34,585 nucleotides of DNA from NCBI GenBank assembly GCA_023245215.1, contig JAHFKS010000010.1:1-34585 (forward strand), given 5' to 3'. The notes under the pieces were generated by a model. It searched no databases, was not told the DNA's origin, and saw only the letters and a list, made by a program, of their open reading frames with translations. This DNA comes from Candidatus Microgenomates bacterium (lineage in GTDB: Bacteria; Patescibacteriota; Microgenomatia; UBA1406; GWC2-37-13). Every line of letters begins with the position of its first letter. Positions within the stretch are counted from its first letter, which is position 1. Position numbers and translations under genes: made by a program. Below, one piece after another: positions 17,135 through 24,417 of the stretch.

Positions 17135-17746
17135 ATGCAGAAACCAGCTTCAACTCAAAAATCACAAAACACTATTCCTTATAAAAATCCCTTAGAAAGT
17201 CTTCGTGACTTAGGCACAAATACGGCTAAAAAGACCGCCGACGCCTTTGGAAAAATTGGCGGAGGCATGCTTGATCAATTCTTCGGCGACTACGAATCAG
17301 ATGAAGAAAAAAGCCAAGATTTGTCAATTGATAAAGAGGCCAAAAAAGGACAAAAAAAACAGGAAGCAAAAGTTTTTAACTACCAGGAATATTACGAAAA
17401 TACCCTTGTTAAACGCCAGATTGCCGAACTGACAGAACAGATTAAAAAAGAAATTGAAGCTATTAAAAAAGCCGATTCTTCTCTTATTCAGGACGTCAAA
17501 GATATTGAAAAACTTACAGTTGATCAGCTTCCGGAAAAACCGGGAGTTTACCACATCCGCTTCCTGGAAATAGTTTTGAATATTTTGCGAGTTCTTAGGG
17601 CAAAGGTTGGCGAGTCAAAAACCTGGCTACAGGCTTTGATGTCGCGCAGAAAAAAAAGAGGCTCTTTATTTGCCTCAAGAAGCAAAAAATCAGGAACACA
17701 ATACTCGCTTTCACAAGAACTTCAATCAGCAAGAAGCGTTCAATAA
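17135..17746 (+). CDS. Uncharacterised charged coiled-coil protein, 203 residues
   Basis: I do not recognise the family with certainty. Residues 1-85 are polar and probably disordered, with a Lys/Glu-rich stretch; 85-125 form a likely coiled coil (ENTLVKRQIAELTEQIKKEI); the C-terminal 70 residues look like the conserved core, with GVYHIRFLEIVLNILRVL, ESKTWLQALMSRRKKRG and a final GTQYSLSQELQSARSVQ. There is no signal peptide or membrane segment. The strong -35/-10 promoter ending six bases before the ATG supports this start. Its stop is two bases from the stop of the convergent lysozyme-like paralogue. Confidence 0.8.
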   Translation: MQKPASTQKSQNTIPYKNPLESLRDLGTNTAKKTADAFGKIGGGMLDQFFGDYESDEEKSQDLSIDKEAKKGQKKQEAKVFNYQEYYENTLVKRQIAELTEQIKKEIEAIKKADSSLIQDVKDIEKLTVDQLPEKPGVYHIRFLEIVLNILRVLRAKVGESKTWLQALMSRRKKRGSLFASRSKKSGTQYSLSQELQSARSVQ

Positions 17747-17748
17747 GA

Positions 17749-18339
17749 TTATTCCAGCGCTTTCAAGAAGGTATTGACTCCGTGAGACCAGCTTCCTGGT
17801 GAAGACGGCGTATATTTGCTCATAATTGCAGAAGCAGTCACGAGGCCTTTGTCTATATATTCTTCTTTGATGCCTTTTGCCACAGTATCTATGGCTTCGC
17901 CATAAGTGTCAAATTTAGTCACTGTAGAACCGTAGATGCCCCATCCCCAGCAGTTGTGGGAGTCGTCGGGTATGACCCGGCAGAGGTTTGATTCCTGCAT
18001 GGCAATTGCCGGTAAAAGTCTGTAATCAAACTGATAGCGATCAGACATGGCTACAATTCTGTCAGCCCATTCATAAAGGGGAGAATTATATTTTCTGAAA
18101 AAGGCTTTTAAGTTGCCGGTTCTTGCATCAGCCACAGAGACTTCAGTATTATATCCTGAATTATCGATTGGAGCGCTTGATGAATAAAACTGGCTGTTTT
18201 TGTTTTCATTGATGTCGGCGAGGATTTTTTCTATTTTTGCCTGCTTGTCAAAAAGGGCATAAGCTTTTATTGTCAGAAAAAAGTTCAGACCGGCCAAAAC
18301 AAAAAAAAGAACAAAATAAACAACGCTTTTTTTAAGCAT
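17749..18339 (-). CDS. Secreted or membrane-anchored lysozyme-like protein B
   Basis: 196 residues. An N-terminal hydrophobic signal/anchor (about 5-29) is followed by a linker and the same fold as the protein at 15687: FRKYNSPLYEWADRIVAMSD, then YRLLPAIAMQESNLCRV with the likely catalytic Glu in ES, SHNCWGWG, EAIDTVAKGIKEEYIDKG and IMSKYTPSSPGSWSHGV. The two share the Y-SP, LLP-IA-ES and N-GWG landmarks but differ in the loops, and this copy has a Cys pair (CRV and NCWGWG). It is probably a peptidoglycan hydrolase. Its promoter region (TTATAG or TATTAT, seven to nine bases before the ATG) is in the gap shared with the divergent HD gene. Confidence 0.8.
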   Translation of the reverse strand: MLKKSVVYFVLFFVLAGLNFFLTIKAYALFDKQAKIEKILADINENKNSQFYSSSAPIDNSGYNTEVSVADARTGNLKAFFRKYNSPLYEWADRIVAMSDRYQFDYRLLPAIAMQESNLCRVIPDDSHNCWGWGIYGSTVTKFDTYGEAIDTVAKGIKEEYIDKGLVTASAIMSKYTPSSPGSWSHGVNTFLKALE

Positions 18340-18380
18340 AGTTTAACTATAATAAAGCTCCAAAAGAAAGTCAAATACCT

Positions 18381-18386
18381 TATAAT
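18381..18386 (+). promoter_or_regulatory. -10 box of the HD-domain gene
   Basis: TATAAT ten bases before the ATG at 18397, giving a leader of about three bases. No clear -35 box. The 57-base gap also serves the divergent gene at 18339. Confidence 0.5.
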
Positions 18387-18396
18387 ATCTATCCTT

Positions 18397-19065
18397 ATGG
18401 AAAGGTCTCGCTATACAGGAAAACAGACAGAATATTTTTATAAAACTTATCGGAGTTTAAGGTCTTTGGCAAGTCTTCCGGAAAAAGAAAAGCTGTTCGA
18501 ATTAGAGCAATTATTAAGGCTTCATGACCCGATTACTCACAGACATTCTTCCCAGGTAGGCGACATTGCCCAGCAGTTGGCTCTTCTTTCCGGATTGAGA
18601 CAGTATGATTCTCACAGAATATATTACGGCGGTTTATTTCATGACATCGGCAAAGTTTTGGTGCCCCAGTCATATATAAACAGATTGAGTCAAAGCGACC
18701 TGTTAAAAGAACAAAACGACTTATTGATATCCCATGGCGTTAAAGGTGCTTTTATCATGCGCCATCTCGTAAATATGGATGAGTCTTTTGCCAGCATATG
18801 CGATCAGCATTGGATTGGAGAAATACCCGAAAAACCACCGTCACAGCAGGATGTTGACAACAGGCATTGGTATGTACCATTTGTTACGATAGCTGATTTA
18901 GTTGCCAGCGCTTTTGACTACAATAGAAAATATCAGATAAAATACAAGCGTAAGGACGTTACTAATTACGTAAATGACAGATTTGAAAACGGAGTTTTTC
19001 CCGAATATATCCGCCCAGCCTTTAATAAATTAATGCTCAACAACAGATATTTAAGATATTTGTAA
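18397..19065 (+). CDS. HD-domain (HD-GYP-like) phosphohydrolase
   Basis: 222 residues with a full set of likely HD metal ligands: His50 (THRHSSQVG), His82-Asp83 (FHDIGK), His113, His138 (CDQHWIGEIP) and Asp167 (IADLV). HDIGK and the position of the QHWIGEIP stretch recall HD-GYP domains, which hydrolyse cyclic dinucleotides, but the GYP triplet is changed to EIP, so the substrate cannot be named. There is no signal peptide, membrane segment or receiver domain. The tRNA-Lys gene on the other strand begins four bases after its stop. Confidence 0.8.
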   Translation: MERSRYTGKQTEYFYKTYRSLRSLASLPEKEKLFELEQLLRLHDPITHRHSSQVGDIAQQLALLSGLRQYDSHRIYYGGLFHDIGKVLVPQSYINRLSQSDLLKEQNDLLISHGVKGAFIMRHLVNMDESFASICDQHWIGEIPEKPPSQQDVDNRHWYVPFVTIADLVASAFDYNRKYQIKYKRKDVTNYVNDRFENGVFPEYIRPAFNKLMLNNRYLRYL

Positions 19066-19069
19066 TTAG

Positions 19070-19142
19070 TGAGTCCGGAGAGACTCGAACTCTCAACCAA
19101 TGCCTTAAGAGGGCACTGCTCTACCAGTTGAGCTACGGACCC
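19070..19142 (-). tRNA. trnK: tRNA-Lys (anticodon CTT)
   Basis: 73 bases. Acceptor GGGTCCG/CGGACTC with one G-T pair and discriminator A. The anticodon stem GTGCC/GGCAT encloses CTCTTAA, so the anticodon is CTT (codon AAG). The T arm is TGAGAG-TTCGAGT-CTCTC-like. CCA is not encoded. It has its own promoter at 19155-19183. Confidence 0.95.
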
Positions 19143-19154
19143 AAGACTTTAGAT

Positions 19155-19183
19155 ATTATATCAACAGCCACACTTACTCACAA
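19155..19183 (-). promoter_or_regulatory. Promoter of tRNA-Lys
   Basis: On the minus strand: TTGTGA (19183-19178), 17-base spacer, TATAAT (19160-19155), ending 12 bases before the tRNA 5' end. The predicted transcription start is five or six bases upstream of the mature tRNA. Confidence 0.75.
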
Positions 19184-19219
19184 GCTAACAATTAATAAAT
19201 TGACGTCTGATATTCCTTA

Positions 19220-19248
19220 TTGTGCCAAGTTTTGTAAAATGTTAAGAT
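19220..19248 (+). promoter_or_regulatory. Leaderless promoter of the small membrane protein
   Basis: TTGTGC (19220-19225), 17-base spacer, TAAGAT (19243-19248), then seven bases to the ATG at 19256. Confidence 0.6.
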
Positions 19249-19255
19249 TTTATCA

Positions 19256-19540
19256 ATGTTTGTAGGGGATACTTTAATAAATATTGTTGGACTGTTAATA
19301 GGGCTATATTTTATAGGATTTTCTATTAATCTTATTATTCGTTGGATTAATGGAGACGATTTAGAAAAAATAAATAATACTATTGAATTTAAATGGTATC
19401 CTGGATACGGCGGCGGTCTGCATCATGGCAATAAACCTCCTGTCGAAAGAATCTATTTCATAATAAATTTAACTGTTTTTTTGATATTTGGTTTTGCTTT
19501 TACCTATTATTCATTCTTAGGCTTATTTAATATTAAGTAG
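19256..19540 (+). CDS. Small two-pass membrane protein, 94 residues
   Basis: I do not recognise it. Two hydrophobic segments (about 7-28 and 68-90) flank a polar middle with a Gly/His-rich patch (WYPGYGGGLHHGNKPP). A promoter with correct spacing seven bases before the ATG supports it as a real gene. Base composition is more AT-rich than its neighbours. A weak AT-rich inverted repeat follows the stop (about 19537-19560) and might end transcription. Confidence 0.6.
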   Translation: MFVGDTLINIVGLLIGLYFIGFSINLIIRWINGDDLEKINNTIEFKWYPGYGGGLHHGNKPPVERIYFIINLTVFLIFGFAFTYYSFLGLFNIK

Positions 19541-19578
19541 AAATTTTTTAAATTTTACTGCTCTACGGTTAATCACGA

Positions 19579-20358
19579 TTAGTCAAAAATTGTTTTGGTT
19601 ACAGCAGTTGGTTTTAAGACGATTGATTCAAGAATTGATTTAATTGCATTGTTTGAAGACACAGATTTAACACCAACCCAGCCAATCCGAGTCAAAGTAA
19701 TATATCTTTGATCCTTATATTTTTCGCAAACTGTTTGGAATGAAGTAGAAGTATCTTTATTTTTACTAATTCTCCAGGGGGCTGGTTTATCTAACTGGGT
19801 ATACGAAATGTAATATAATCCTGTACCGCTAAAATTTGTGTAGTCTGGGTCATCGTAATATACACATGTTCCGGCCAAACCGTTTTCCTGAGTAATTACA
19901 ATTATATCTCCATATTGATTCACTAAAGTTACATTCAAACCTTTTGGATCCACCAGACTATATTTATCGGCAAGCTGCCAATCAGACGGATAGGTTATTT
20001 GAAACGAATAGAAATCATTTCCAATAACAGGGGATGTATAAGTTTTAAAACCAGGCGTTGGCGTGGGTGTTATCGTTGGACTTAGTGATGGAGTAGGTGC
20101 CAGGGTGGGTTTTGATGATGGCTTTGGAGTTGGTGTAGTCGTTGCTGTCGTAATGGGAGTAATGGTTGGAGTCATAGAAGATGCGGTAACTGATTTTTTT
20201 GTTGGCTGTTTATTTATAAAATTTAATGAAACATTAATAATGATAAGGAGAGCGCCGAAAAATAATAACGCGGGTAGGGCAAATTTTTGTTTAGGATTGG
20301 AGACCGATGGGTCAAGATATTTTTCGGGAAGAGGTGTAAAATTTGCTGAAGATGACAT
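19579..20358 (-). CDS. Membrane-anchored protein with T/P-rich stalk and extracellular domain
   Basis: 259 residues. A short cytoplasmic N-terminus is followed by one membrane segment (about 28-48), a Thr/Pro/Ser-rich stalk of about 45 residues (TPTPKPSSKPTLAPTPSLSP and similar), then a domain of about 150 residues beginning with YTSPVIGNDFYSFQITYPSDWQL. The F-x-I-x-YP-x-x-W pattern resembles the lipoprotein-like PsbP-type fold, but I cannot name a function. The stalk would span the cell wall, like the TP tail of the penicillin-binding protein. The ATG is only five bases after the 3' end of tRNA-Arg, with no room for another promoter, so it must share the tRNA transcript. Confidence 0.75.
   Translation of the reverse strand: MSSSANFTPLPEKYLDPSVSNPKQKFALPALLFFGALLIIINVSLNFINKQPTKKSVTASSMTPTITPITTATTTPTPKPSSKPTLAPTPSLSPTITPTPTPGFKTYTSPVIGNDFYSFQITYPSDWQLADKYSLVDPKGLNVTLVNQYGDIIVITQENGLAGTCVYYDDPDYTNFSGTGLYYISYTQLDKPAPWRISKNKDTSTSFQTVCEKYKDQRYITLTRIGWVGVKSVSSNNAIKSILESIVLKPTAVTKTIFD
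20055..20165 (-). repeat. Low-complexity Thr/Pro-coding repeat
   Basis: Degenerate tandem ACN-CCN codon runs encoding the T/P stalk of the 19579-20358 protein. Length variation here by slippage in triplet multiples of six would change stalk length without breaking the frame. Confidence 0.6.
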
Positions 20359-20363
20359 ACGAG

Positions 20364-20435
20364 TGCGCCCTGGAGGAATCGAACCCCCATCATCTGTTCC
20401 GAAGACAGATACTTTATCCGTTAAGCTAAGGGCGC
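20364..20435 (-). tRNA. trnR: tRNA-Arg (anticodon TCG)
   Basis: 72 bases. Acceptor GCGCCCT/AGGGCGC pairs perfectly with discriminator A. The anticodon stem TCTGT/ACAGA encloses CTTCGGA, giving anticodon TCG (CGN codons). The T arm is GGGGG-TTCGATT-CCTCC. CCA is not encoded. TATAAT on this strand (20458-20453) lies 17 bases before the 5' end. A coding gene begins five bases after the 3' end. Confidence 0.95.
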
Positions 20436-20452
20436 TAAAAAAGCTTAAATAT

Positions 20453-20460
20453 ATTATACT
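20453..20460. promoter_or_regulatory. Bidirectional -10 element ATTATACT (tRNA-Arg and methyltransferase)
   Basis: ATTATACT gives TATACT (20455-20460) on +, six bases before the ATG at 20467, and TATAAT (20458-20453) on -, 17 bases before tRNA-Arg. It is the same eight-base motif as at 4986 and 25114. Confidence 0.65.
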
Positions 20461-20466
20461 AAAAAG

Positions 20467-21021
20467 ATGCTTATCTTAATTCTATATTTGAGCGCAGTAT
20501 TACTGCTTCTTCTCTTCCTGATTTCGATGAGCGTTTACACTCTTTCCCTGATATATTCTTCCATGAAAGGCTCGCCTTATGTCGCCACAAGGAAGCAAAC
20601 GACTAAGGAAATTCTGAAAGGAGTCCCGCTGAAGAAAGGAAAGTTATTTGTTGAGTTGGGCAGCGGCGACGGAAGAATAGTCAGGACGGCTGCGAGGTTA
20701 TATAAAATCAAAGGAATAGGGGTCGACGTCAATCCCCTGCTCGTGTTTTGGTCGGGATTTCTTTCAAGATTGGATGGCACCAGAAAGGACGTGGCTTTTT
20801 ACAAAAAAAATATCTTTGAGACCGATTTGACAAAAGCCGACTACGTCTATATTTTTCTTATGCCCAAGTTAATCGAAGAATTGACAGTAAAGATGGACAA
20901 GGAAGTAAAAAAAGGCGCCACTGTCATTTCCCATGGTTTTCCCATAAAGGTTTGGAAGAATAAACTTTTTAAGAAGGTTGATCGGAGTCCGTTTCCCACC
21001 TATTACTATAAAGTTAAATAA
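20467..21021 (+). CDS. Membrane-anchored class I SAM-dependent methyltransferase (FAM173-like)
   Basis: 184 residues. An N-terminal membrane segment (about 2-29) precedes a Rossmann methyltransferase: motif I FVELGSGDGRIV (61-72), GIGVDVNPLLVFWS around 83-96, and a motif IV region YVYIFLMPKLIEEL (127-139) without NPPY. The GSPYVATRK segment after the membrane helix, GSGDGRIV, and the FLMP-then-GATVIS-FP order resemble the FAM173 / ATP synthase c-subunit lysine methyltransferase family, so a protein lysine target in the membrane is a reasonable guess, not a proven one. The leaderless -10 box fixes the start. Its last eight bases overlap the 3' end of the convergent gene. Confidence 0.8.
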   Translation: MLILILYLSAVLLLLLFLISMSVYTLSLIYSSMKGSPYVATRKQTTKEILKGVPLKKGKLFVELGSGDGRIVRTAARLYKIKGIGVDVNPLLVFWSGFLSRLDGTRKDVAFYKKNIFETDLTKADYVYIFLMPKLIEELTVKMDKEVKKGATVISHGFPIKVWKNKLFKKVDRSPFPTYYYKVK

Positions 21022-22621
21022 TCTCTTCTTTTCTTTTCCTGACGAAAGTTATCCACTCTTCCACTACTTCAAAAAGCAGTTTGAACGGGGCTTCGATTAT
21101 GAAGTCGAAAATAAAAATAAAAAAATTCAAGCGGGCGATCTCCTGGGAGAAAAATTTACCCAATGACAAAATCGGCATAAAGAAAAAATCAGCTATCGGC
21201 GTCAGAATATTTTCTTTGATATCGAGCGTCAGTTCTTTGGTAATCTGTCTTATCCGGTAGGAGAAAAACGTCACCACGCTGACAAAGAATATAAAAATAG
21301 CCTGGCTGACCATATTAAAGTTTAACTTTGTTAGGAATTCATAGATTAAAGTCAAGGTGATAAAAAAAGTCAAGGAATAGAATATGGTAAATCCAAAAAT
21401 GAGCAGCGGCCTGCGCGGTGCCGATTTCTTTGGAACAAACGCCATTTTGGTTTCAAAAGTCCGGTTGGAATCAATAATTTCTATTATCCGCTCGTAGATT
21501 TTTTTTGTATTGCTTTCACCGGGAACACGGAAAAAAGCCAGGATAATCGCCATTAAAATCGGCGGAAAAAGAGTATTGATAAATATTGACTCATAATTGA
21601 CCTCTCCGTAAAAATACTTGGAAAGCGGGAATTCCAAAATCAGAGCAAAGACCATTTTTGTCAGAAGGATATAGATGAAACTCCTTATTGCCAGGTTTCT
21701 TATTCTTGTCCCCATCTGCTGGTATTTATCCCGGCATGTCTGATCGACTTCGGTCCAAAGTTTTTCTTTATCGGTCAAAATTGAACTTACATCCTGGAAT
21801 TTATTTTTTAGCAAATCAAAAAGAACCAGGAAGGGAGGCAGCTGTTTGCGGGTAAACTTGATAAGATTTTCTACGTACGGGTTGGCAACCATATCATCGA
21901 TTTTTTTAAAGATAGAAGGAAGATTGTGGGAAAGCGTATCCAGTTCGGCGTTTGTATAACCGGCCAAGGGTTTATAGAAAGTAATAAAGAGGTGGTAGTG
22001 GAGATAAGACCTGTCGCTCCGGCCGAAAACTTTTTCTATGGCGACGAGGAAAAAAGCGTCTTTTTGATCTTCTTTCAGGTCTTCTATCTTTATTTTTTTT
22101 CGCAAAACCTGGTAGATAAAGAAAGTCAGATTGGCCTGGCGCTGGGCTGACTCCGGCTTAAGCAACTCTTCGATTTCGCAGGTGAGAAGGTCGAGAAGAA
22201 ACTGGTTCAGATAGGTCTGCATTTCGACAGCCCGGCCGACGACTAGCTTCCGTCTCAAAGACAGGTATTTATCTATCAATTCCTGGATTTTGATTATATC
22301 TTCGCCTCCGAGGCTGCTGTTGTCGAAATACCTGGCCCAAAGGAGTTCCCGGATCAAATTCTCCCCTTCTCCCCGGCCGTCCGGATTGAGGGAAAAACGG
22401 CGCCTCAAGACTCTTTCAATGGCAGCCCGGAGAATAAGATGGTCTTCGCGGAACTCAACTGCATTCCTCACTTTTTCATAAACCAAAGCAAAAAAAGATA
22501 CGGTTTGAGAAACAGAAAGGGCAGAAATGTCGTCAGGCCGGCTTTTGCCTTTGATGGCATTTAAAGCGCTCAATAGGGCGCTCGTATACTGGGAAAGAAC
22601 AATCTTGTTGTCTTCAGCCAT
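21014..22621 (-). CDS. Large uncharacterised membrane protein, 535 residues
   Basis: Function unknown. The N-terminal 300 residues are soluble and helical, with many charged residues (ALSVSQTVSFFALVYEKVRN, EFREDHLILRAAIERVLRRR). Hydrophobic segments then follow near 310-325, 345-360, 405-430 and 440-455. The C-terminus is amphipathic (FFFMPILSLGKFFSQEIARL, EEWITFVRKRKEEII). There is no signal peptide, so the large N-terminal part is probably cytoplasmic. TATAAT (22632-22637) is ten bases before the ATG. The gene overlaps the convergent methyltransferase by eight bases. The long uninterrupted frame and own promoter make it a firm gene call despite the unknown role. Confidence 0.85.
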   Translation of the reverse strand: MAEDNKIVLSQYTSALLSALNAIKGKSRPDDISALSVSQTVSFFALVYEKVRNAVEFREDHLILRAAIERVLRRRFSLNPDGRGEGENLIRELLWARYFDNSSLGGEDIIKIQELIDKYLSLRRKLVVGRAVEMQTYLNQFLLDLLTCEIEELLKPESAQRQANLTFFIYQVLRKKIKIEDLKEDQKDAFFLVAIEKVFGRSDRSYLHYHLFITFYKPLAGYTNAELDTLSHNLPSIFKKIDDMVANPYVENLIKFTRKQLPPFLVLFDLLKNKFQDVSSILTDKEKLWTEVDQTCRDKYQQMGTRIRNLAIRSFIYILLTKMVFALILEFPLSKYFYGEVNYESIFINTLFPPILMAIILAFFRVPGESNTKKIYERIIEIIDSNRTFETKMAFVPKKSAPRRPLLIFGFTIFYSLTFFITLTLIYEFLTKLNFNMVSQAIFIFFVSVVTFFSYRIRQITKELTLDIKENILTPIADFFFMPILSLGKFFSQEIARLNFFIFIFDFIIEAPFKLLFEVVEEWITFVRKRKEEII

Positions 22622-22671
22622 AAGATGCTATATTATATAAAAAACAGGCTCCAGTTACAAGTTAGCGTTGC

Positions 22672-22677
22672 TATAAT
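22672..22677 (+). promoter_or_regulatory. Leaderless extended -10 of the 22684 gene
   Basis: TGCTATAAT (22669-22677) with TATAAT ending six bases before the ATG. The TG dinucleotide makes it an extended -10; no -35 box is seen. The same TGCTATAAT occurs before pheS and in the 15625 promoter. Confidence 0.65.
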
Positions 22678-22683
22678 AAATGA

Positions 22684-23016
22684 ATGTCAGAACAGCCATT
22701 ACCATCACCTGAACCTTTAAGGATAATGAGGCCACAAGCGGAAAGAATTGCCAAACAAATTATCAAACAAGAAGCCAGATTAATGGATCCGGAAAAGAAA
22801 AAGAAACTTGATTTAGAGCCGGAATTGACAGAATTCCAAGCAAAAAGCATTCTAGAAGGAATTCACAAAAAAGCAAATAAAAGGGGCTGGCAGGTTTATG
22901 GTGAAGAATCCTTATTTAATACTAAAAAAGTTAAAGTGAAGGTGAATCCCCGGTTTATGTTCATTGTCACAAGCCAAGAAGTGTATGAAGAAATAAATGA
23001 TATCCTACCTGCTTAA
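22684..23016 (+). CDS. Uncharacterised small soluble protein, 110 residues
   Basis: Not recognised. The N-terminus is polar (MSEQPLPSPEPLRIMRPQAE), the middle strongly basic and helical (AERIAKQIIKQEARLMDPEKKKK), and the C-terminal half looks alpha/beta (RGWQVYGEESLFNTKKVKVK, FMFIVTSQEVYEEIND). There is no membrane segment. The leaderless promoter directly before the ATG supports expression. It is a single-gene unit that ends three bases from the stop of the convergent phosphohexomutase. Confidence 0.7.
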   Translation: MSEQPLPSPEPLRIMRPQAERIAKQIIKQEARLMDPEKKKKLDLEPELTEFQAKSILEGIHKKANKRGWQVYGEESLFNTKKVKVKVNPRFMFIVTSQEVYEEINDILPA

Positions 23017-23019
23017 TGT

Positions 23020-24408
23020 TTAGTGTTCAGCTCTGGCGCCGTGGGAGATAATTTTACTTGTTACTTCTTCGAGTTTTTGTTTCATTAAAACTTCAGTGTC
23101 GGCTTCCAAATTGAGTCTAATTAAAGGTTCGTTGTTCGAGCCACGGATGTTAAAGCGCCAATCAGGATAGTCAACTGTTAATCCGTCCATCCAATTGACC
23201 GTACCGTCTTTAAAAAATTCTGATAATTTTTTCAAAAAGCCTTCATTTGTTTCTCCTATTGGAAGTTCAAAATTAAATTCGCTAGATTCATAAGAGGAAA
23301 ACAAATCGCCTATTATTTGAGATAAAGGTTTACCCGATTTAGATAAGGCATTTAATAAATAATAAATTACTCTAACTGAGCTTTCAGTGCCTCCGGTTTC
23401 CCGAAAAAAATAGTGTCCTGATGATTCACCGGAAAATGCCCCGTTTTCCTTATTGAGTGTTTCGGTGATTAAGGCATGTCCAACCATATTGATTATTGGT
23501 TGGCCGCCGTATTTTTTCACAACTTTAACAGTATTTCTTGTATAACGGATGTCAACGAGAATCTTCTCATTTTTATTTTTTGAAAGAATTTCTGTGGCAA
23601 TTAGTGCTGATATTAATGTCGAAGGAATAATTTGACCTTTTTCGTCTATGAAAAATATTCTATCACCGTCGCCGTCTGTGGCAATGCCGAAGTCTGCCTT
23701 TTCTTCCACAATTCTTTTTTGAAGGTCTTTTAAAGTTTCGAATTTAATCGGATTGGCTTCGTGAGCCGGCATATTTCCGTCGAGTTCAAAATTCATCCTG
23801 ATCAGTTCACAGTTTGTCCTTTTGAAAATTTCTTCAAGATATAAAGAACCCATGGCGTTTGCAGTATCTGCGACGATTTTAAATTTATTTATTTTGGGAT
23901 TAACGAGATTATAAGCATAATCGACTTCGTCTTTGACCACTTCCTTTTTAATTAATTTACCGTTATTTGTTGGCGGATCGAACTGATTTTTTAAAGCTAA
24001 ATCGCGTATCTCGTTCATGCCGGTGTTTTTTGCGACTTTAATAAGTTTGTTTCCACTTTTATAAAAAAACTTTATTCCATTCCACTGTTTAGGATTATGG
24101 GAGGCAGAAATCTGGATTCCGGCGTCGTACTGAAAGTGGTAGACAGAAAAATAAACAGTCGGTGTAGAAGATAATCCAATATCGACTACTGTCGCTCCCG
24201 ACTGCATAAGTGTCTTTTGGACAACTTGGCTAAGAGCCGGCGATGAAAGTCGCATATCTCTTCCCAAAACAATTGTCAGATCTTTTTTGTTGAGTTTTTC
24301 GGAAAAAAATTTGAGGATTGCTTTTGTGACCGTGACTATGTTTTGTTCATTGAGCTCGGTCGGGTATACTCCTCTAATATCGTAGGCTCTAAAAATTGAT
24401 GGGTCCAT
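23020..24408 (-). CDS. manB: Phosphomannomutase/phosphoglucomutase
   Basis: 462-residue alpha-D-phosphohexomutase that interconverts hexose 1- and 6-phosphates for sugar nucleotide synthesis. All four landmarks are present: active-site Ser103 in SASHNPKQWNG, the metal loop DGDGDR (245-250), the sugar-binding GESSGH (327-332), and the phosphate-binding RGSNNEPLIRL in domain 4. The ESSGH type suggests a PMM/PGM of dual specificity rather than GlmM. It starts nine bases after the holA-like stop, so the two form one operon driven from 25114-25119. Its own 3' end is three bases from the convergent 22684 gene. Confidence 0.93.
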   Translation of the reverse strand: MDPSIFRAYDIRGVYPTELNEQNIVTVTKAILKFFSEKLNKKDLTIVLGRDMRLSSPALSQVVQKTLMQSGATVVDIGLSSTPTVYFSVYHFQYDAGIQISASHNPKQWNGIKFFYKSGNKLIKVAKNTGMNEIRDLALKNQFDPPTNNGKLIKKEVVKDEVDYAYNLVNPKINKFKIVADTANAMGSLYLEEIFKRTNCELIRMNFELDGNMPAHEANPIKFETLKDLQKRIVEEKADFGIATDGDGDRIFFIDEKGQIIPSTLISALIATEILSKNKNEKILVDIRYTRNTVKVVKKYGGQPIINMVGHALITETLNKENGAFSGESSGHYFFRETGGTESSVRVIYYLLNALSKSGKPLSQIIGDLFSSYESSEFNFELPIGETNEGFLKKLSEFFKDGTVNWMDGLTVDYPDWRFNIRGSNNEPLIRLNLEADTEVLMKQKLEEVTSKIISHGARAEH

Positions 24409-24417
24409 GAAGTCTAA

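Noticed and set aside
19537-19560. AT-rich inverted repeat after the 94-residue membrane protein as a terminator
   Set aside because: The stem is almost all A-T with a bulge and has no clear T run; too weak to list as a terminator.
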